DNA of 64,000 nt from Chloroflexota bacterium. Lineage in GTDB: Bacteria; Chloroflexota; Anaerolineae; Anaerolineales; Anaerolineaceae. The notes beneath the pieces were generated by a model. It saw nothing but the letters and a program-made list of their open reading frames with translations, was not told where the DNA came from and did no database searches. Positions 1 to 8,292 of this stretch are shown here, piece after piece. The stretch lies in the NCBI GenBank assembly GCA_021779955.1, contig JAJXZS010000050.1:161227-225226 (forward strand), in the 5' to 3' direction. The position numbers were made by a program, and so were the translations under genes. The number at the start of each line of letters is the position of its first letter. The stretch's first letter is position 1.

Positions 1-479
1 GCGAACACGTCTGCATTAGGGCTCGTTGCAGCACCAGCCATGAATTTTTTATCACTGAAATTGTTGGCAGTATTCCAAAGTAGTTTCTTACCGTGTTTCG
101 CTTGAAGAGTGAAAAGATAATCGACCATTTTGTTTTGATTCTTTGTGTTTTCGGCAAACGTATTACCCTGCGGCGCGATATCGACATCATGAAAGCAGTA
201 ATACTCAATTTGCAGTTTATCCATAAGGTCGAAGGCAAAATTTGCTTTGGCGATGTACCTTTCAACCCCGGTTTTGTTGAAGTATTTGTCCATCGTGTCG
301 CCACCAAACATATCCGTACCTGCTGCGTCAATCGTGTGCCAGTAGCTCATGGCGAACTTCAGTTGTTTCTGCATGGACTTGCCAGCGATCATCTCATCAG
401 GGTTGTAAAAACGGAATGCGAACGGGGAAGTCGATTTAGGATTGTAGACAACTTTATTAATAGCTTCGTATTTTTCCAT
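1..479 (-). CDS. xylA: xylose isomerase, N-terminal part (runs off left edge)
   Basis: Converts D-xylose to D-xylulose in the cytoplasm. The visible N-terminal 159 residues follow the family closely: the N-terminal FRFYNPDEMIAGKSM block, a SYWHT segment, the FGGDTMD loop, the YCFHDVD block that carries the catalytic His, and the LLWNTANNF segment. The start is the ATG at 477-479, preceded by an AGGATG-like ribosome site about 7 bases upstream. It lies downstream of and parallel to the xylose transporter genes, as expected for a xylose utilisation operon, with a 359-base gap after xylH. The C-terminal part and any xylulokinase gene are outside the window. Identification is firm from the motif series. 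Confidence 0.95.
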   Translation of the reverse strand, partial: MEKYEAINKVVYNPKSTSPFAFRFYNPDEMIAGKSMQKQLKFAMSYWHTIDAAGTDMFGGDTMDKYFNKTGVERYIAKANFAFDLMDKLQIEYYCFHDVDIAPQGNTFAENTKNQNKMVDYLFTLQAKHGKKLLWNTANNFSDKKFMAGAATSPNADVF

Positions 480-838
480 GTGACACATCCTATGCCGTAA
501 TTTTCTAGAAAGAGTCTTTGTTACCCATTAATTGAATTTGGTTATTTTTGACTGAAAGATCCTTATTTTCCACTCACCTGGAGCATAAACCTAGTAAATT
601 AGGTCTATGCCTTTACAAAATAAAATGGATCTAACTGTTAAAATAGCATCACCCGCAATCAAAGCAGCCATAAAGAAAACTGCTACTAAATATTTCCAGA
701 AATTGATTCAACCATCCAAAGTCCAAAAGTAAATTTATGATCAGGTGTTGGCTTGATAAGTAGTCTTATTTCCAACCAGTTTTCCCGTGTATAAATATTT
801 ATATCTGCCATAGTCCAATTCTTGAGTTTAATTAATAT
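480..838. other. intergenic gap between xylH and xylA
   Basis: A 359-base A+T-rich gap in the xylose operon. It contains a short dyad, CCTA-GTAAAT-TAGG, near 590-604. I see no copy of the xyl operator found upstream of xylR and no clear U-tailed terminator. A 41-codon open frame on the plus strand (607-732) lacks a ribosome site and is not called. Confidence 0.5.
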
Positions 839-2011
839 CTAATTGGTTGACTTCTTGAAGTACACATCAGCAATAACTGCCAGTACCAAGACTAATCCCC
901 TGAGCACATACTGCCAGGCTGGAGCCACATTCATCATCTGAAGGCCTGTATTCAGGCTTGCCATGATCAATGCACCCACCAGAGCTCCAAAGATTGTTCC
1001 AGAACCTCCGAGAGTGGAAGTGCCGCCAAGAACACAACTCGCGATAGCATCAAGTTCATAACCTTGGCCTGCCGCAATGGTTCCGTATCCTACATAAGAT
1101 GCAAGCACAACTCCGCCGATACCGCACAACAGCCCCATCAAAGTAAAAACTAAGAACAGCTGTTTTTTGATGTTAATACCCGACAAACGGGTAGCTTCGC
1201 GATTACCTCCTATAGCATATGCATAACGGCCAAACCGTGTATTAGTAGAGATATAGGAGACCATAATTGCGGTAAATGCAAGTAACAAAACCGGCACTTG
1301 GACACCGTTATATTGATTGACGATGTAAACGTAAACTAAAACGATGATAGAGAAGCCGATTGTTCGCAGAAGGTCAGGTAAAATTGGTTTGCTCTCAAAT
1401 CCATATTTGACCTTGGCACGACGGCTGGCAAACATCATCACAAGCAAGATGACCACCACGGCCACCCCCAAGACCCATCCAACCACCCGTGGCAGGTACC
1501 CCTGAGCGATGAAACTAAAGCCAGGTTGATTTGCAGCAATTGTTTGCCCACCTGTGGCTAGCAGAATACCGCCATTAAGGATGAACATACCACCCAACGT
1601 CACGATAAATGCCGGTACTCGTAGATAAGCAATGATATAAGCCTGATACATACCGAACAATGTACCCACAATCATACCCACAAAAATTGATAAAACAGCT
1701 GCTAAAATTGGCTCGTTGGGGATCAGCCTAAACCAGATATCACGCTGGAAAAGTGCGACAACGACAGACACAAAACCAGCTAGTTTTCCGACCGAGAGGT
1801 CAATGCCGCCGGTTACCATTACCAACACCATGCCTGCCGCAAGAAAGCCAGTGACTGTCATTTGCCTGAACAAGTTCGAGATATTTTGTGGCCCAAGATA
1901 CGAGCCTTTGGTGACAATAGCAAAAACTCCCCAAATGGCTACCAAAGCAATAATGATTATATAGGTCTGGATATTCTTGCGTAACCGTTGTCCGAAAGTA
2001 GCCAAATTCAT
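839..2011 (-). CDS. xylH: xylose ABC transporter permease
   Basis: Membrane-spanning subunit of a sugar ABC importer of the XylH/RbsC (BPD_transp_2) family, 390 residues, the usual length for XylH. Hydrophobic segments run through the whole protein. The sequence shows the family's conserved GGIDLSVG block near residue 68, the LGGMFILNGGILLATGG region, the GGNREATRLSGINI cytoplasmic EAA-like loop near residue 270, and the LGGTSTLGGSGTIFGALVGAL block near the C-terminus. It lies 31 bases downstream of xylG, so the two are almost certainly co-transcribed. The unusual insertion of a charged loop (around residues 195-215) between membrane segments is typical of XylH rather than RbsC. The substrate is inferred from the neighbouring xylF, xylA and xyl operator. 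Confidence 0.93.
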   Translation of the reverse strand: MNLATFGQRLRKNIQTYIIIIALVAIWGVFAIVTKGSYLGPQNISNLFRQMTVTGFLAAGMVLVMVTGGIDLSVGKLAGFVSVVVALFQRDIWFRLIPNEPILAAVLSIFVGMIVGTLFGMYQAYIIAYLRVPAFIVTLGGMFILNGGILLATGGQTIAANQPGFSFIAQGYLPRVVGWVLGVAVVVILLVMMFASRRAKVKYGFESKPILPDLLRTIGFSIIVLVYVYIVNQYNGVQVPVLLLAFTAIMVSYISTNTRFGRYAYAIGGNREATRLSGINIKKQLFLVFTLMGLLCGIGGVVLASYVGYGTIAAGQGYELDAIASCVLGGTSTLGGSGTIFGALVGALIMASLNTGLQMMNVAPAWQYVLRGLVLVLAVIADVYFKKSTN

Positions 2012-2042
2012 AATTCCACCTCTTGAAAGATATAATTACTGA

Positions 2043-3566
2043 TTATGCAATGCCCGTTGCCAGTGCCATAATGCGTTCTTGTGTCGCGTCAGCAATACTC
2101 AATGTCCCATTGGAACGACCATGACACATCACCATGACCCGATCACTCATCCCTAACACTTCTTGCAGGTCGCTTGAGATCATAATGATCGAAATACCTT
2201 TTTCGGCAAGCTTGTTCATGAGCTTGTAGATCTCAAACTTTGCTCCGACATCTACACCCCGAGTCGGATCATCCATAATTAAAATCTTGGGACCTGACAT
2301 TAGCCATTTTGCAATCACAACTTTTTGCTGGTTTCCGCCTGACAGTGATTCAGCAGTTACGAACAAGTTAGGTGTTTTAATGGCAAGTTCTTTTGCGTAT
2401 TTCAAACTTTCAACAAGTTCGGCATCCGTGTTTATACGCAAGAAAGAGGCAAATCTTTCAAGATTTGGTAAGGAAATATTTTTTAGTATGGACTGCGATA
2501 GAACAAGTCCATGGCGTTTTCGGTCTTCAGGCACAAGGCTGATCCCTTTCTTCATGGCATCGTTACCGTTCTTGATGTTTACCTTTTGCCCTTCGAGCTT
2601 TATCGTCCCTTGAGTGATTTTTCCATATTCACCAAACAAGGTCATCACCAGTTCGGTACGACCAGAACCCATCAAGCCCGCTATGCCAAGGATCTCACCT
2701 TTCCGTAAATTGAAAGAGACGCCTTTAAGAACTTCGCGACCCTTATTAGGATCTTCCGCCCTTAAATCAGTGACTTCGAAAATTACTTCGCCGGGAATAC
2801 GGTCTCCTTTCGGAAAGCGCTCTTTCATCTCACGGCCGACCATATATTTGACCAATTTCTGGGAATCCAAGTCCTTTGCTTGTTGCGTTGTGACCACTTT
2901 ACCATCACGCAACACAGTTACTGAATCGGCAATGAGGAAGAATTCTTCGATCTTGTGAGTGATGTAAATACACGTAACGCCGTGTTGTTTCAGCGTTCTC
3001 AGAATCTCCATTAATTGGAAAACCTCAGCCTCTGAAAGCGCACTTGTGGGTTCATCCAGGATGAGCACCTTGGCGTTTTCTGAAAGCGCCTTGGCGATTT
3101 CTGTCATCTGCATTTTGCCTACGCCCAGGTTCTTGACCACATCCTGGGGATGGATATCCAGATGAAATTCATCCAGAATTTTTTGCGTGTCCGAATAAAC
3201 CCGGTCCCAGTTAATTGAACCTCTTTCGACTGGCTCTTTACCCAGAAAAATATTTTCACCCACCGTCATACCAGGTACTAGGGTTAATTCCTGATAAACA
3301 ATTGCAATGCCCTCTTCTCCAGCCTGGTGGATGGCACTGCCTTCCAGCTTCAGTTCAATTCCACTATAAAATATTTTTCCCTCATATTCCCCATGGGGAT
3401 ACACGCCTGAGAGGATTTTCATCAATGTGGATTTACCGGCGCCATTTTCGCCGCATAACCCGTGTATCTCTCCGAGGCGAACCTGAAAACTGACGTCGTT
3501 TAGAGCTACAACTCCAGGAAACGTTTTGGTTATGTGCTGAAAATCGAGAATGATATCTTCGTCCAT
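2043..3566 (-). CDS. xylG: xylose ABC transporter ATP-binding protein
   Basis: Tandem-ATPase sugar importer subunit (XylG/RbsA/MglA family), about 507 residues. Domain 1 has Walker A GENGAGKST, a Q-loop, and a LGVGKMQ-type signature followed by LILDEPTSAL. Domain 2 has the degenerate Walker A GLMGSGRTE, signature LSGGNQQK and LIMDDPTRGVDVGAK, as is normal for this family. An upstream in-frame TTG would add 23 residues, but E. coli XylG begins at the equivalent of the MDEDIILDFQHITKTF segment, and a GGATA-like site sits before the ATG at 3564-3566, so I use that start. It lies between xylF and xylH. A strong hairpin separates it from xylF. Confidence 0.93.
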   Translation of the reverse strand: MDEDIILDFQHITKTFPGVVALNDVSFQVRLGEIHGLCGENGAGKSTLMKILSGVYPHGEYEGKIFYSGIELKLEGSAIHQAGEEGIAIVYQELTLVPGMTVGENIFLGKEPVERGSINWDRVYSDTQKILDEFHLDIHPQDVVKNLGVGKMQMTEIAKALSENAKVLILDEPTSALSEAEVFQLMEILRTLKQHGVTCIYITHKIEEFFLIADSVTVLRDGKVVTTQQAKDLDSQKLVKYMVGREMKERFPKGDRIPGEVIFEVTDLRAEDPNKGREVLKGVSFNLRKGEILGIAGLMGSGRTELVMTLFGEYGKITQGTIKLEGQKVNIKNGNDAMKKGISLVPEDRKRHGLVLSQSILKNISLPNLERFASFLRINTDAELVESLKYAKELAIKTPNLFVTAESLSGGNQQKVVIAKWLMSGPKILIMDDPTRGVDVGAKFEIYKLMNKLAEKGISIIMISSDLQEVLGMSDRVMVMCHGRSNGTLSIADATQERIMALATGIA

Positions 3567-3711
3567 CGGCATTATCCAGTGAATTCGAGGATGTTCTTGC
3601 GATATTCTTTTAGTAAAAAACGTGAATGACCTCAAATGTCAATTTTATATAAATTAATAGCTAACAACCAGTCTTCCATCTTTCTACTAAAACATAAATC
3701 TTTTTAGGTTT

Positions 3712-3747
3712 CTACCGCGCCTGAGTTGGCAATCTCAGGCGCGGTAG
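3712..3747 (-). terminator. intercistronic hairpin between xylF and xylG
   Basis: A perfect 14-bp inverted repeat, CTACCGCGCCTGAG / CTCAGGCGCGGTAG, with an 8-base loop, about 40 bases after the xylF stop. On the coding (minus) strand only a weak A/T tract follows, so it may act as a partial terminator or an mRNA-stabilising hairpin. This arrangement is common after binding-protein genes, which need higher expression than the membrane subunits. Confidence 0.8.
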
Positions 3748-3786
3748 TCTTTATAAAACGTTTACTCGTTTACCGCTGTGAATTGA

Positions 3787-4902
3787 TTATGGTTTTGGAG
3801 GCAGTTGATTAGCGGGGATATCGCGATAGACCGCATCGTAGGGTTGGAATCCACTCTTCACGATCTCATCATAGACATTGGCTTTGGTTACCTGAACGAC
3901 AGGTAGGAAGACGCATTGGATATCACCAGCAAGGTCTTTATTGCCAGTTAAGGTTGCAAGTGAGAATGGTTTGGCGCCTTCGATGGGATTCCCCTTGATC
4001 AGGGCATCCATCATGTCAACCACTTTCGGAGCCAGAAGACGGAAATCTTTGTAGACGGTCACAGTCTGTTCGCCCTTGACGATACTGTTGCAGCCATCAG
4101 CGGTTGCATCCTGACCAGAAATGGGTACTTTGCCGGCCAATCCTTGAGCTTTCAAGGCAGTCAGTTCACCGAGAGCGGTTCCATCATTTGAAGCGACCAC
4201 TGCATCGATCTTATTCTGTTGGGCGGTGAGGGTGTTTTCCATGTTTGCAAGAGCTTTGGCAGCATCCCAGTTCTCGACCCAGAAATCGGCTACGACTTTT
4301 ATCACACCGGAATCGACGTAGGATTTCATAACTTCTTCCTGTCCAGCGCGGACCAGGTGAGCGTTATTATCGGTGGGGGAACCACCAGACATCACAACTT
4401 TCGCGGGATTGGCAGCGGTCCACGTGGTGCTTCCAGGTAGACCAAGAGCAGTCAACACACCGAGGGCTTCCTGTCGGCCAACTTCGGTATTATCGAATGA
4501 CAAGTAAGCAGCGATGTTTTTAGTTTTGATCAGGCGGTCGTAAGCGATTACATGCACACCAGCAGCTGCAGCTTTGTCAACAGAAGTGACGACAGCTTCA
4601 CCGTCTTCGGCGATAACGATCAACCCTTTGACCCCTTGGGCGACCATGTTATCGATCTGGTCATTCTGCAGTTTAACATCATGATTGGCTTCTTGAACTA
4701 CTACATCGTAACCCTTTTCATTTAATAACTTAGTAAGGAGTTCAGATTCTGGTTTCCAACGTTCGGTCGCGAAGTCAGAGAACGAAAGGCCAATCTTCAC
4801 TTTTCCTGCCGGTGCAGCAGTGGGGCTACAAGCGCTCATGCTTGCAACAACCATGATTGCAACCATCAAAAGCATCAGTACACGCATCAACTTGCTTTTC
4901 AT
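3787..4902 (-). CDS. xylF: xylose-binding lipoprotein
   Basis: Periplasmic-type sugar-binding protein of the ribose/xylose family, 371 residues, anchored as a lipoprotein. The N-terminus is a signal peptide ending in a lipobox, SMSAC, with Cys25 as the lipidated residue. The Peripla_BP_4 fold is shown by the IGLSFSDFATERWKPE start, typical of XylF, the Asn/Asp-rich NDQIDNMVAQGVKGLIVI segment, the VVASNDGTALG block and the ISGQDA block near residue 265. A very good ribosome site, AAGGAGG, precedes the ATG. It lies between the regulator gene and xylG. The family assignment to xylose rather than ribose rests on the FSDFATERW start and on the gene context. Confidence 0.93.
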   Translation of the reverse strand: MKSKLMRVLMLLMVAIMVVASMSACSPTAAPAGKVKIGLSFSDFATERWKPESELLTKLLNEKGYDVVVQEANHDVKLQNDQIDNMVAQGVKGLIVIAEDGEAVVTSVDKAAAAGVHVIAYDRLIKTKNIAAYLSFDNTEVGRQEALGVLTALGLPGSTTWTAANPAKVVMSGGSPTDNNAHLVRAGQEEVMKSYVDSGVIKVVADFWVENWDAAKALANMENTLTAQQNKIDAVVASNDGTALGELTALKAQGLAGKVPISGQDATADGCNSIVKGEQTVTVYKDFRLLAPKVVDMMDALIKGNPIEGAKPFSLATLTGNKDLAGDIQCVFLPVVQVTKANVYDEIVKSGFQPYDAVYRDIPANQLPPKP

Positions 4903-5042
4903 TGAAATTCCTCCTTATAGATTAATGTTAATGAAACAGGCACGAACCGAGATATTTTTATTCTGGAAAATACCCTCCTTTCTTATTCGTAGGAAAAATT
5001 AAAGAAATTGGAATCCCCTTTAATGGATCCCAGAAAGTATGT

Positions 5043-6269
5043 TTATAACAAAGCAGGCTCACGCAATATATCGTCAAGAACCAGTGCAATTGTCCCCATA
5101 ATACAGGCGTCTGCCCCATGTGCCGAAGGGATTATCTTTAAATGCTCTCTGACCGGAATCAGAGTGTTCTCAAGAACAACGCGTTCAACGTCCTTGAGGA
5201 AAACAGGACTTGCTTTGTTGAGTGCACCACCTAAAACGATCACTTCAACATTAAATAGATTTAATAGGTTGGCAATTCCTATTCCCAAGTAAAAAGCAAC
5301 TTCGTTCAAGGCGTAATTAGCGATCTTATCTCCGTTTTGTGCAGCTTTTACTACATCATCGAAAGCAATATTTTGTAGATTTCCATCTACCATTTCAAAA
5401 AGAACAGACTCCGCGCCTAGCGTTAATGAACGCCGAACTCGTTGTAAAACGGAACGTGGACCGACGAACGTCTCCCAACATCCACGTCTGCCGCATCCAC
5501 AGAGCTCTCCGTTTGTATCCAATGTCATATGTCCTGCTTCTCCGGCGAAGCCAAACATTCCTCGGAAGAGTTGCCCGCCCATCACTATTCCGCTGCCAAG
5601 TCCAATACCTGCGCTTAAGTAAATAAAGTCTTTCACATTTCGAACAGCGCCAAAGTAATATTCACCAAGTGCAGCCGCGTTCGCTTCGTTTTCTACATAA
5701 ATTGGACAATTAAAATAATTTGCTAAAACATCCCTAATAGGAATATCTACCCAGTTTAAGTTTGGCGCCACTCGCAGTAATCCGCTTGCAACGTCGACTA
5801 ATCCTGGAACGCCAACTCCCACACCGAGGAGGTGGCAATTATGAGACTGAATAAATATTAAAGCTTCTTTTGCTAGTTTAATGACTTGCTTCATAATTCC
5901 ATCTTGGGCGGCTTCTGGTTTTGTAGCTTGGTTTGTTCGCCATAATGTATTTGCAGAAAAATCAGTGATTAGAAGTTCAATATAATCTACATTGATTTCA
6001 ATCCCCAATGCGCATCCACCCTCAGGGTTTATTTCCAGCATCAGCCCAGGACGACCGGTTCCAGATTGACTCAGTACCGTTTCGCGAATTATATTTTCTT
6101 GAATCAACTCGTGGATAATTTTTGAAACAGTGCTTGGATTTAATCCAGTCTGCGCTGCGAGTTGTGCTCTCGAAAGTGTTTTTTGAGTACGGAAAATGGC
6201 AAGAAGAATACTACGATTCATCTTGCGAACCCAAGCCTGATCCGCCGTATTGATTTTTGGGATGGTCAA
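5043..6269 (-). CDS. xylR: ROK-family xylose repressor
   Basis: Transcriptional repressor of the ROK/NagC-XylR family, 408 residues. Residues 18-65 form a winged helix with the recognition segment ARAQLAAQTGLNPSTVSKI-like, followed by a sugar-kinase-fold ROK domain containing GIEINVDY, a GVGVPGLVD block, ENEANAAALGEYYFG, and the zinc-type motif CGCGRRGCWE. The start codon is TTG at 6267-6269 with AGAAGG five bases upstream; no ATG upstream is in frame. A xyl operator and promoter lie immediately upstream, so autoregulation is expected, with xylose binding the ROK domain and releasing the operator. It leads the operon xylR-xylF-xylG-xylH-xylA. Confidence 0.93.
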   Translation of the reverse strand: MTIPKINTADQAWVRKMNRSILLAIFRTQKTLSRAQLAAQTGLNPSTVSKIIHELIQENIIRETVLSQSGTGRPGLMLEINPEGGCALGIEINVDYIELLITDFSANTLWRTNQATKPEAAQDGIMKQVIKLAKEALIFIQSHNCHLLGVGVGVPGLVDVASGLLRVAPNLNWVDIPIRDVLANYFNCPIYVENEANAAALGEYYFGAVRNVKDFIYLSAGIGLGSGIVMGGQLFRGMFGFAGEAGHMTLDTNGELCGCGRRGCWETFVGPRSVLQRVRRSLTLGAESVLFEMVDGNLQNIAFDDVVKAAQNGDKIANYALNEVAFYLGIGIANLLNLFNVEVIVLGGALNKASPVFLKDVERVVLENTLIPVREHLKIIPSAHGADACIMGTIALVLDDILREPALL

Positions 6270-6292
6270 TTAAACCTTCTTAAATTTGTCTT

Positions 6293-6329
6293 ATGGAATT
6301 AGTTTGTTGAGGCAATAAACTAATTCCAT
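6293..6329. promoter_or_regulatory. xyl operator (XylR binding site)
   Basis: A perfect 13-bp inverted repeat, ATGGAATTAGTTT / AAACTAATTCCAT, with an 11-base spacer. The inner part, TTAGTTTGTT ... AATAAACTAA, matches the known Bacillus-type xylO pattern (TTAGTTTGTT-N5-AACAAACTAA) with one mismatch. It overlaps the end of the -10 box and the expected transcription start of xylR, so bound repressor would block initiation. I saw no second copy in the operon. Confidence 0.9.
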
Positions 6330-6355
6330 TATAGAGAATAAATAAAAAAAAACAA
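6328..6355 (-). promoter_or_regulatory. xylR-xylFGHA promoter
   Basis: On the minus strand, TTGTTT (6355-6350) and a perfect TATAAT (6333-6328) are separated by 16 bases. The xyl operator begins at the downstream edge of the -10 box. Confidence 0.7.
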
Positions 6356-6481
6356 GCGGCATTTTTTGTTAAACATTAACTAGATAACAATTATGAAATT
6401 AGGAAAGTCCTTAATGAATTCGTCTGCCCGAGGTGTCAACATCCCATAAGAGGACCTTGAACTCTATTATGGTCATTAGTA

Positions 6482-6679
6482 TAAAAATATGATCCACCAG
6501 GGACTTGAATATCATCCCCTCAATGGGGACGCTGAACCCAATTTGCTCTTTAGACTAAAAATATGATCCACCAGGGACTTGAATATCATCCCCTCAACGG
6601 GGACGCTGAACCTAATTTGCTCTTTAGAATAAAAATATGATCCACCCGGGACTTGAACCCTGAACCCACTGATTAAGAG
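6482..6679. repeat. three 74-bp tandem repeats derived from the tRNA-Lys 3' end
   Basis: Units begin at 6482, 6556 and 6630, exactly 74 bases apart, each starting TAAAAATATGATCCACC. Units 1 and 2 differ at only three positions. Both contain 20 bases of the tRNA-Lys 3' end (TGATCCACCAGGGACTTGAA) and then diverge into a segment with its own CCCC/GGGG hairpin. Unit 3 contains the longer tRNA match that forms the left attachment site. The period is close to the length of a tRNA gene. Confidence 0.85.
6638..6679. repeat. left attachment site (attL) of the integrative element
   Basis: A 42-base copy of the 3' part of the tRNA-Lys gene, identical to 34668-34709 except one base (C at 6647). The last 32 bases (6648-6679) are identical and correspond to the tRNA from the anticodon loop to the T stem, a usual recombination site for tyrosine integrases. 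Identity stops abruptly after AAGAG. The mismatch breaks a T-stem pair, as expected for a displaced, non-functional tRNA end. Confidence 0.88.
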
Positions 6680-6790
6680 GGCTTAGATAATTTGTTCTAT
6701 ACGTACATATGGTGGTATTGTATCTTTTGTGTAGTATATATGGGGGTAGATTTGTGCATTAAGTACATTAATTTCAGTAAATATTTCTGT

Positions 6791-6815
6791 GTTGCTGTAG
6801 ATTTGCTGTAGAAAA
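6791..6815. repeat. arm-type repeat, left end
   Basis: Contains TTGCTGTAGA twice, 11 bases apart. The full 25 bases are repeated exactly, in the same orientation, at 34569-34593 next to the integrase. Candidate integrase arm-binding sites of attP. Confidence 0.75.
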
Positions 6816-6845
6816 CATTACTTGAAGCGGATCGACGGCTTATAT

Positions 6846-6865
6846 TTTCTCCACTGGTGGAGAAA
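6846..6865. promoter_or_regulatory. palindrome, variant copy
   Basis: TTTCTCCAC-TG-GTGGAGAAA, a dyad with 9-bp arms. It is a one-base variant of the CTCCACTAGTGGAG palindrome found at 7876, 27492 and (as a 12-mer) 28340. Confidence 0.6.
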
Positions 6866-7221
6866 AAGGTGAACAAAATCCATAAACATCTGATCCTCAT
6901 ATTCAACATAGATGTAGTCGTCTACACATCTACACTTCAACGTTTTTCCAGATAATTCGAAGAATATTATGAAAACCTGTAGTAATAATTTTGCATGAGG
7001 GTCATTTTATTTTCCAAATATCCTCATAGCTTTTATTGAAATATGGAAAAGCGTAATTACTTATTCAGATACTGATGTACTGAATTTCTAATAGATTTGA
7101 TGTATTTATCATTTACATTCTTGACCTGGATGCCGAATTCAATAGTTGATAGAGGGTCAAGCATAAAGAGGATAAATGGAAGAACAAAATGAATGTAAAC
7201 TCAATTTGAAAGGAGGGTTCT

Positions 7222-7758
7222 ATGAAAAATTCTTTTAAAACTTTACTCTGGCAAATCGAAGATGAAAGGGTAAAAAGGCTAACAAAGAAAGCGTGGCCAA
7301 GGATACCGGCTTATGATCAAGCAGTATTGCGAGGACTAATTTTTGCCATTTCAGATTATGTAGGGGAAGATAATATATTAGGGTCAGCAGGTCCTGTGGA
7401 TCCAACTTCTGTTGACAATGGATGTGCAGGAGATGTCGCTTTGAATTTGGACTACTATGTGAACTTGGGGGGTGTAAGAAAAACCAGATCAGATAAAGCA
7501 GGAATGGCGGTAATCGCTCATGAATTTGCCCATGTTGTGTTAAGACATAATCAACTTGGGGCAGTAATTTCTGGGCTTCGAGGTTTGAGTATTTATTCTG
7601 AGAGCGATATTGAAACGTTCGATCAATATGATGAGGAGACAGCAGACCTATTAATATGGACTTGGGGTTTCCAAGATGAATTACGAGCGTACTTTGATGA
7701 ATTTCCGAATTCATTCAAACCACGTTGGTTCGTTGAAATTCATACAAAGGAAGAATAG
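7222..7758 (+). CDS. small zinc-metalloprotease-like protein
   Basis: 178 residues with an HEFAH zincin motif at 100-104 followed by a downstream DEETAD segment (about 137-142) that resembles the third zinc ligand plus Asp of M48-type peptidases; it also resembles M78 (ImmA/IrrE) domains. No membrane segment or signal peptide is evident, so a cytoplasmic role is likely. An excellent site, AAAGGAGGG, precedes the ATG. It stands alone at the left end of the integrative element, convergent with the DISARM operon, with palindromes about 360 bases upstream and 120 bases downstream. A role as a stress- or repressor-cleaving peptidase is only a guess from ImmA-like proteins; the exact family is not recognised. 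Confidence 0.6.
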   Translation: MKNSFKTLLWQIEDERVKRLTKKAWPRIPAYDQAVLRGLIFAISDYVGEDNILGSAGPVDPTSVDNGCAGDVALNLDYYVNLGGVRKTRSDKAGMAVIAHEFAHVVLRHNQLGAVISGLRGLSIYSESDIETFDQYDEETADLLIWTWGFQDELRAYFDEFPNSFKPRWFVEIHTKEE

Positions 7759-8292
7759 ATCGGTAGACCGGATATAAAATTATAGTTATTCTCGAAATTG
7801 TCTGTTTAAGTCCGTTATATTTTTCTGGCTTCAATTTACAGAGAAAAAGTTGCGTAATCTGGCAACTAGCAATTTCTCCACTAGTGGAGTTATTAAATAA
7901 CTTAGTAGATAATTATCGTGTCTACACATCTTCATTCTGCAAATAAACCCTATTACAGCCGGTTTGCGCTTTGAATACGCAATAATTACTGCGCTAGAAA
8001 AAGTCATACTAAATGACAATCCAGATCCATATTTTTGCGCATTATGTTATTCAAATTATCACTTCAGAAATTTCACTCTCAAACTAACACATAAGTCAAT
8101 TTCATCCATGGTTGAATTAGGAAAGTTTCGCCTAGTTATTATAGAGACGGCTTTTTTCAGTCATCTGTGCCGCGGAGAATATTTTTCAACTATAGATATA
8201 AAGTCTACATTCCATGGATTTTCTAAATGCCTGGCCTTCAATAAACACTGCTTCTTTGAAAAATAGAAGAAATAGCATGCTTTCCATTCGAC
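7759..8292. other. intergenic region between convergent zincin gene and drmC
   Basis: 534 A+T-rich bases. It contains the perfect palindrome CTCCACTAGTGGAG at 7876-7889 and a TCTACACATCT element 32 bases downstream (7921-7931). A 100-codon frame here starts with TTG, has no ribosome site and no recognisable domain, so it is not called. No clear terminator for either flanking gene was seen. Confidence 0.5.
7876..7889. promoter_or_regulatory. palindrome CTCCACTAGTGGAG
   Basis: Perfect 14-bp palindrome, identical to the copy at 27492-27505. Candidate binding site for an element-encoded regulator. Confidence 0.65.

Larger units (their letters stand above)
6270..7221. other. 952-base gene-free stretch: xyl control region, att repeats and element left end
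   Basis: From left to right it holds the xylR promoter and operator, about 130 unassigned bases, three 74-bp tRNA-like tandem repeats of which the third is the left attachment site, a GGGGGTA-containing block near 6736-6748 resembling one near 34626-34640, the 25-bp arm-type repeat, a palindrome variant at 6846-6865, and the sequence TCTACACATCT at 6921-6931, which recurs at 7921-7931. I see no convincing gene; the 70-codon frame on the minus strand (6697-6909) has no family resemblance. Confidence 0.7.

Noticed and set aside
607..732. 41-codon plus-strand frame in the xylH-xylA gap, cationic and amphipathic
   Set aside because: No ribosome site or promoter, antisense to the operon, no recognisable family.
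3567..3635. Upstream TTG start adding 23 residues to XylG
   Set aside because: Not part of the family N-terminus; a nearer ATG with a plausible site exists.
6697..6909. 70-codon minus-strand frame in the element's left end
   Set aside because: Overlaps the arm repeat and palindrome, no ribosome site, no domain; better explained as attachment-region DNA.
7964..8266. 100-codon plus-strand frame between zincin gene and drmC
   Set aside because: Starts with TTG, no ribosome site, A+T-rich, no family resemblance.
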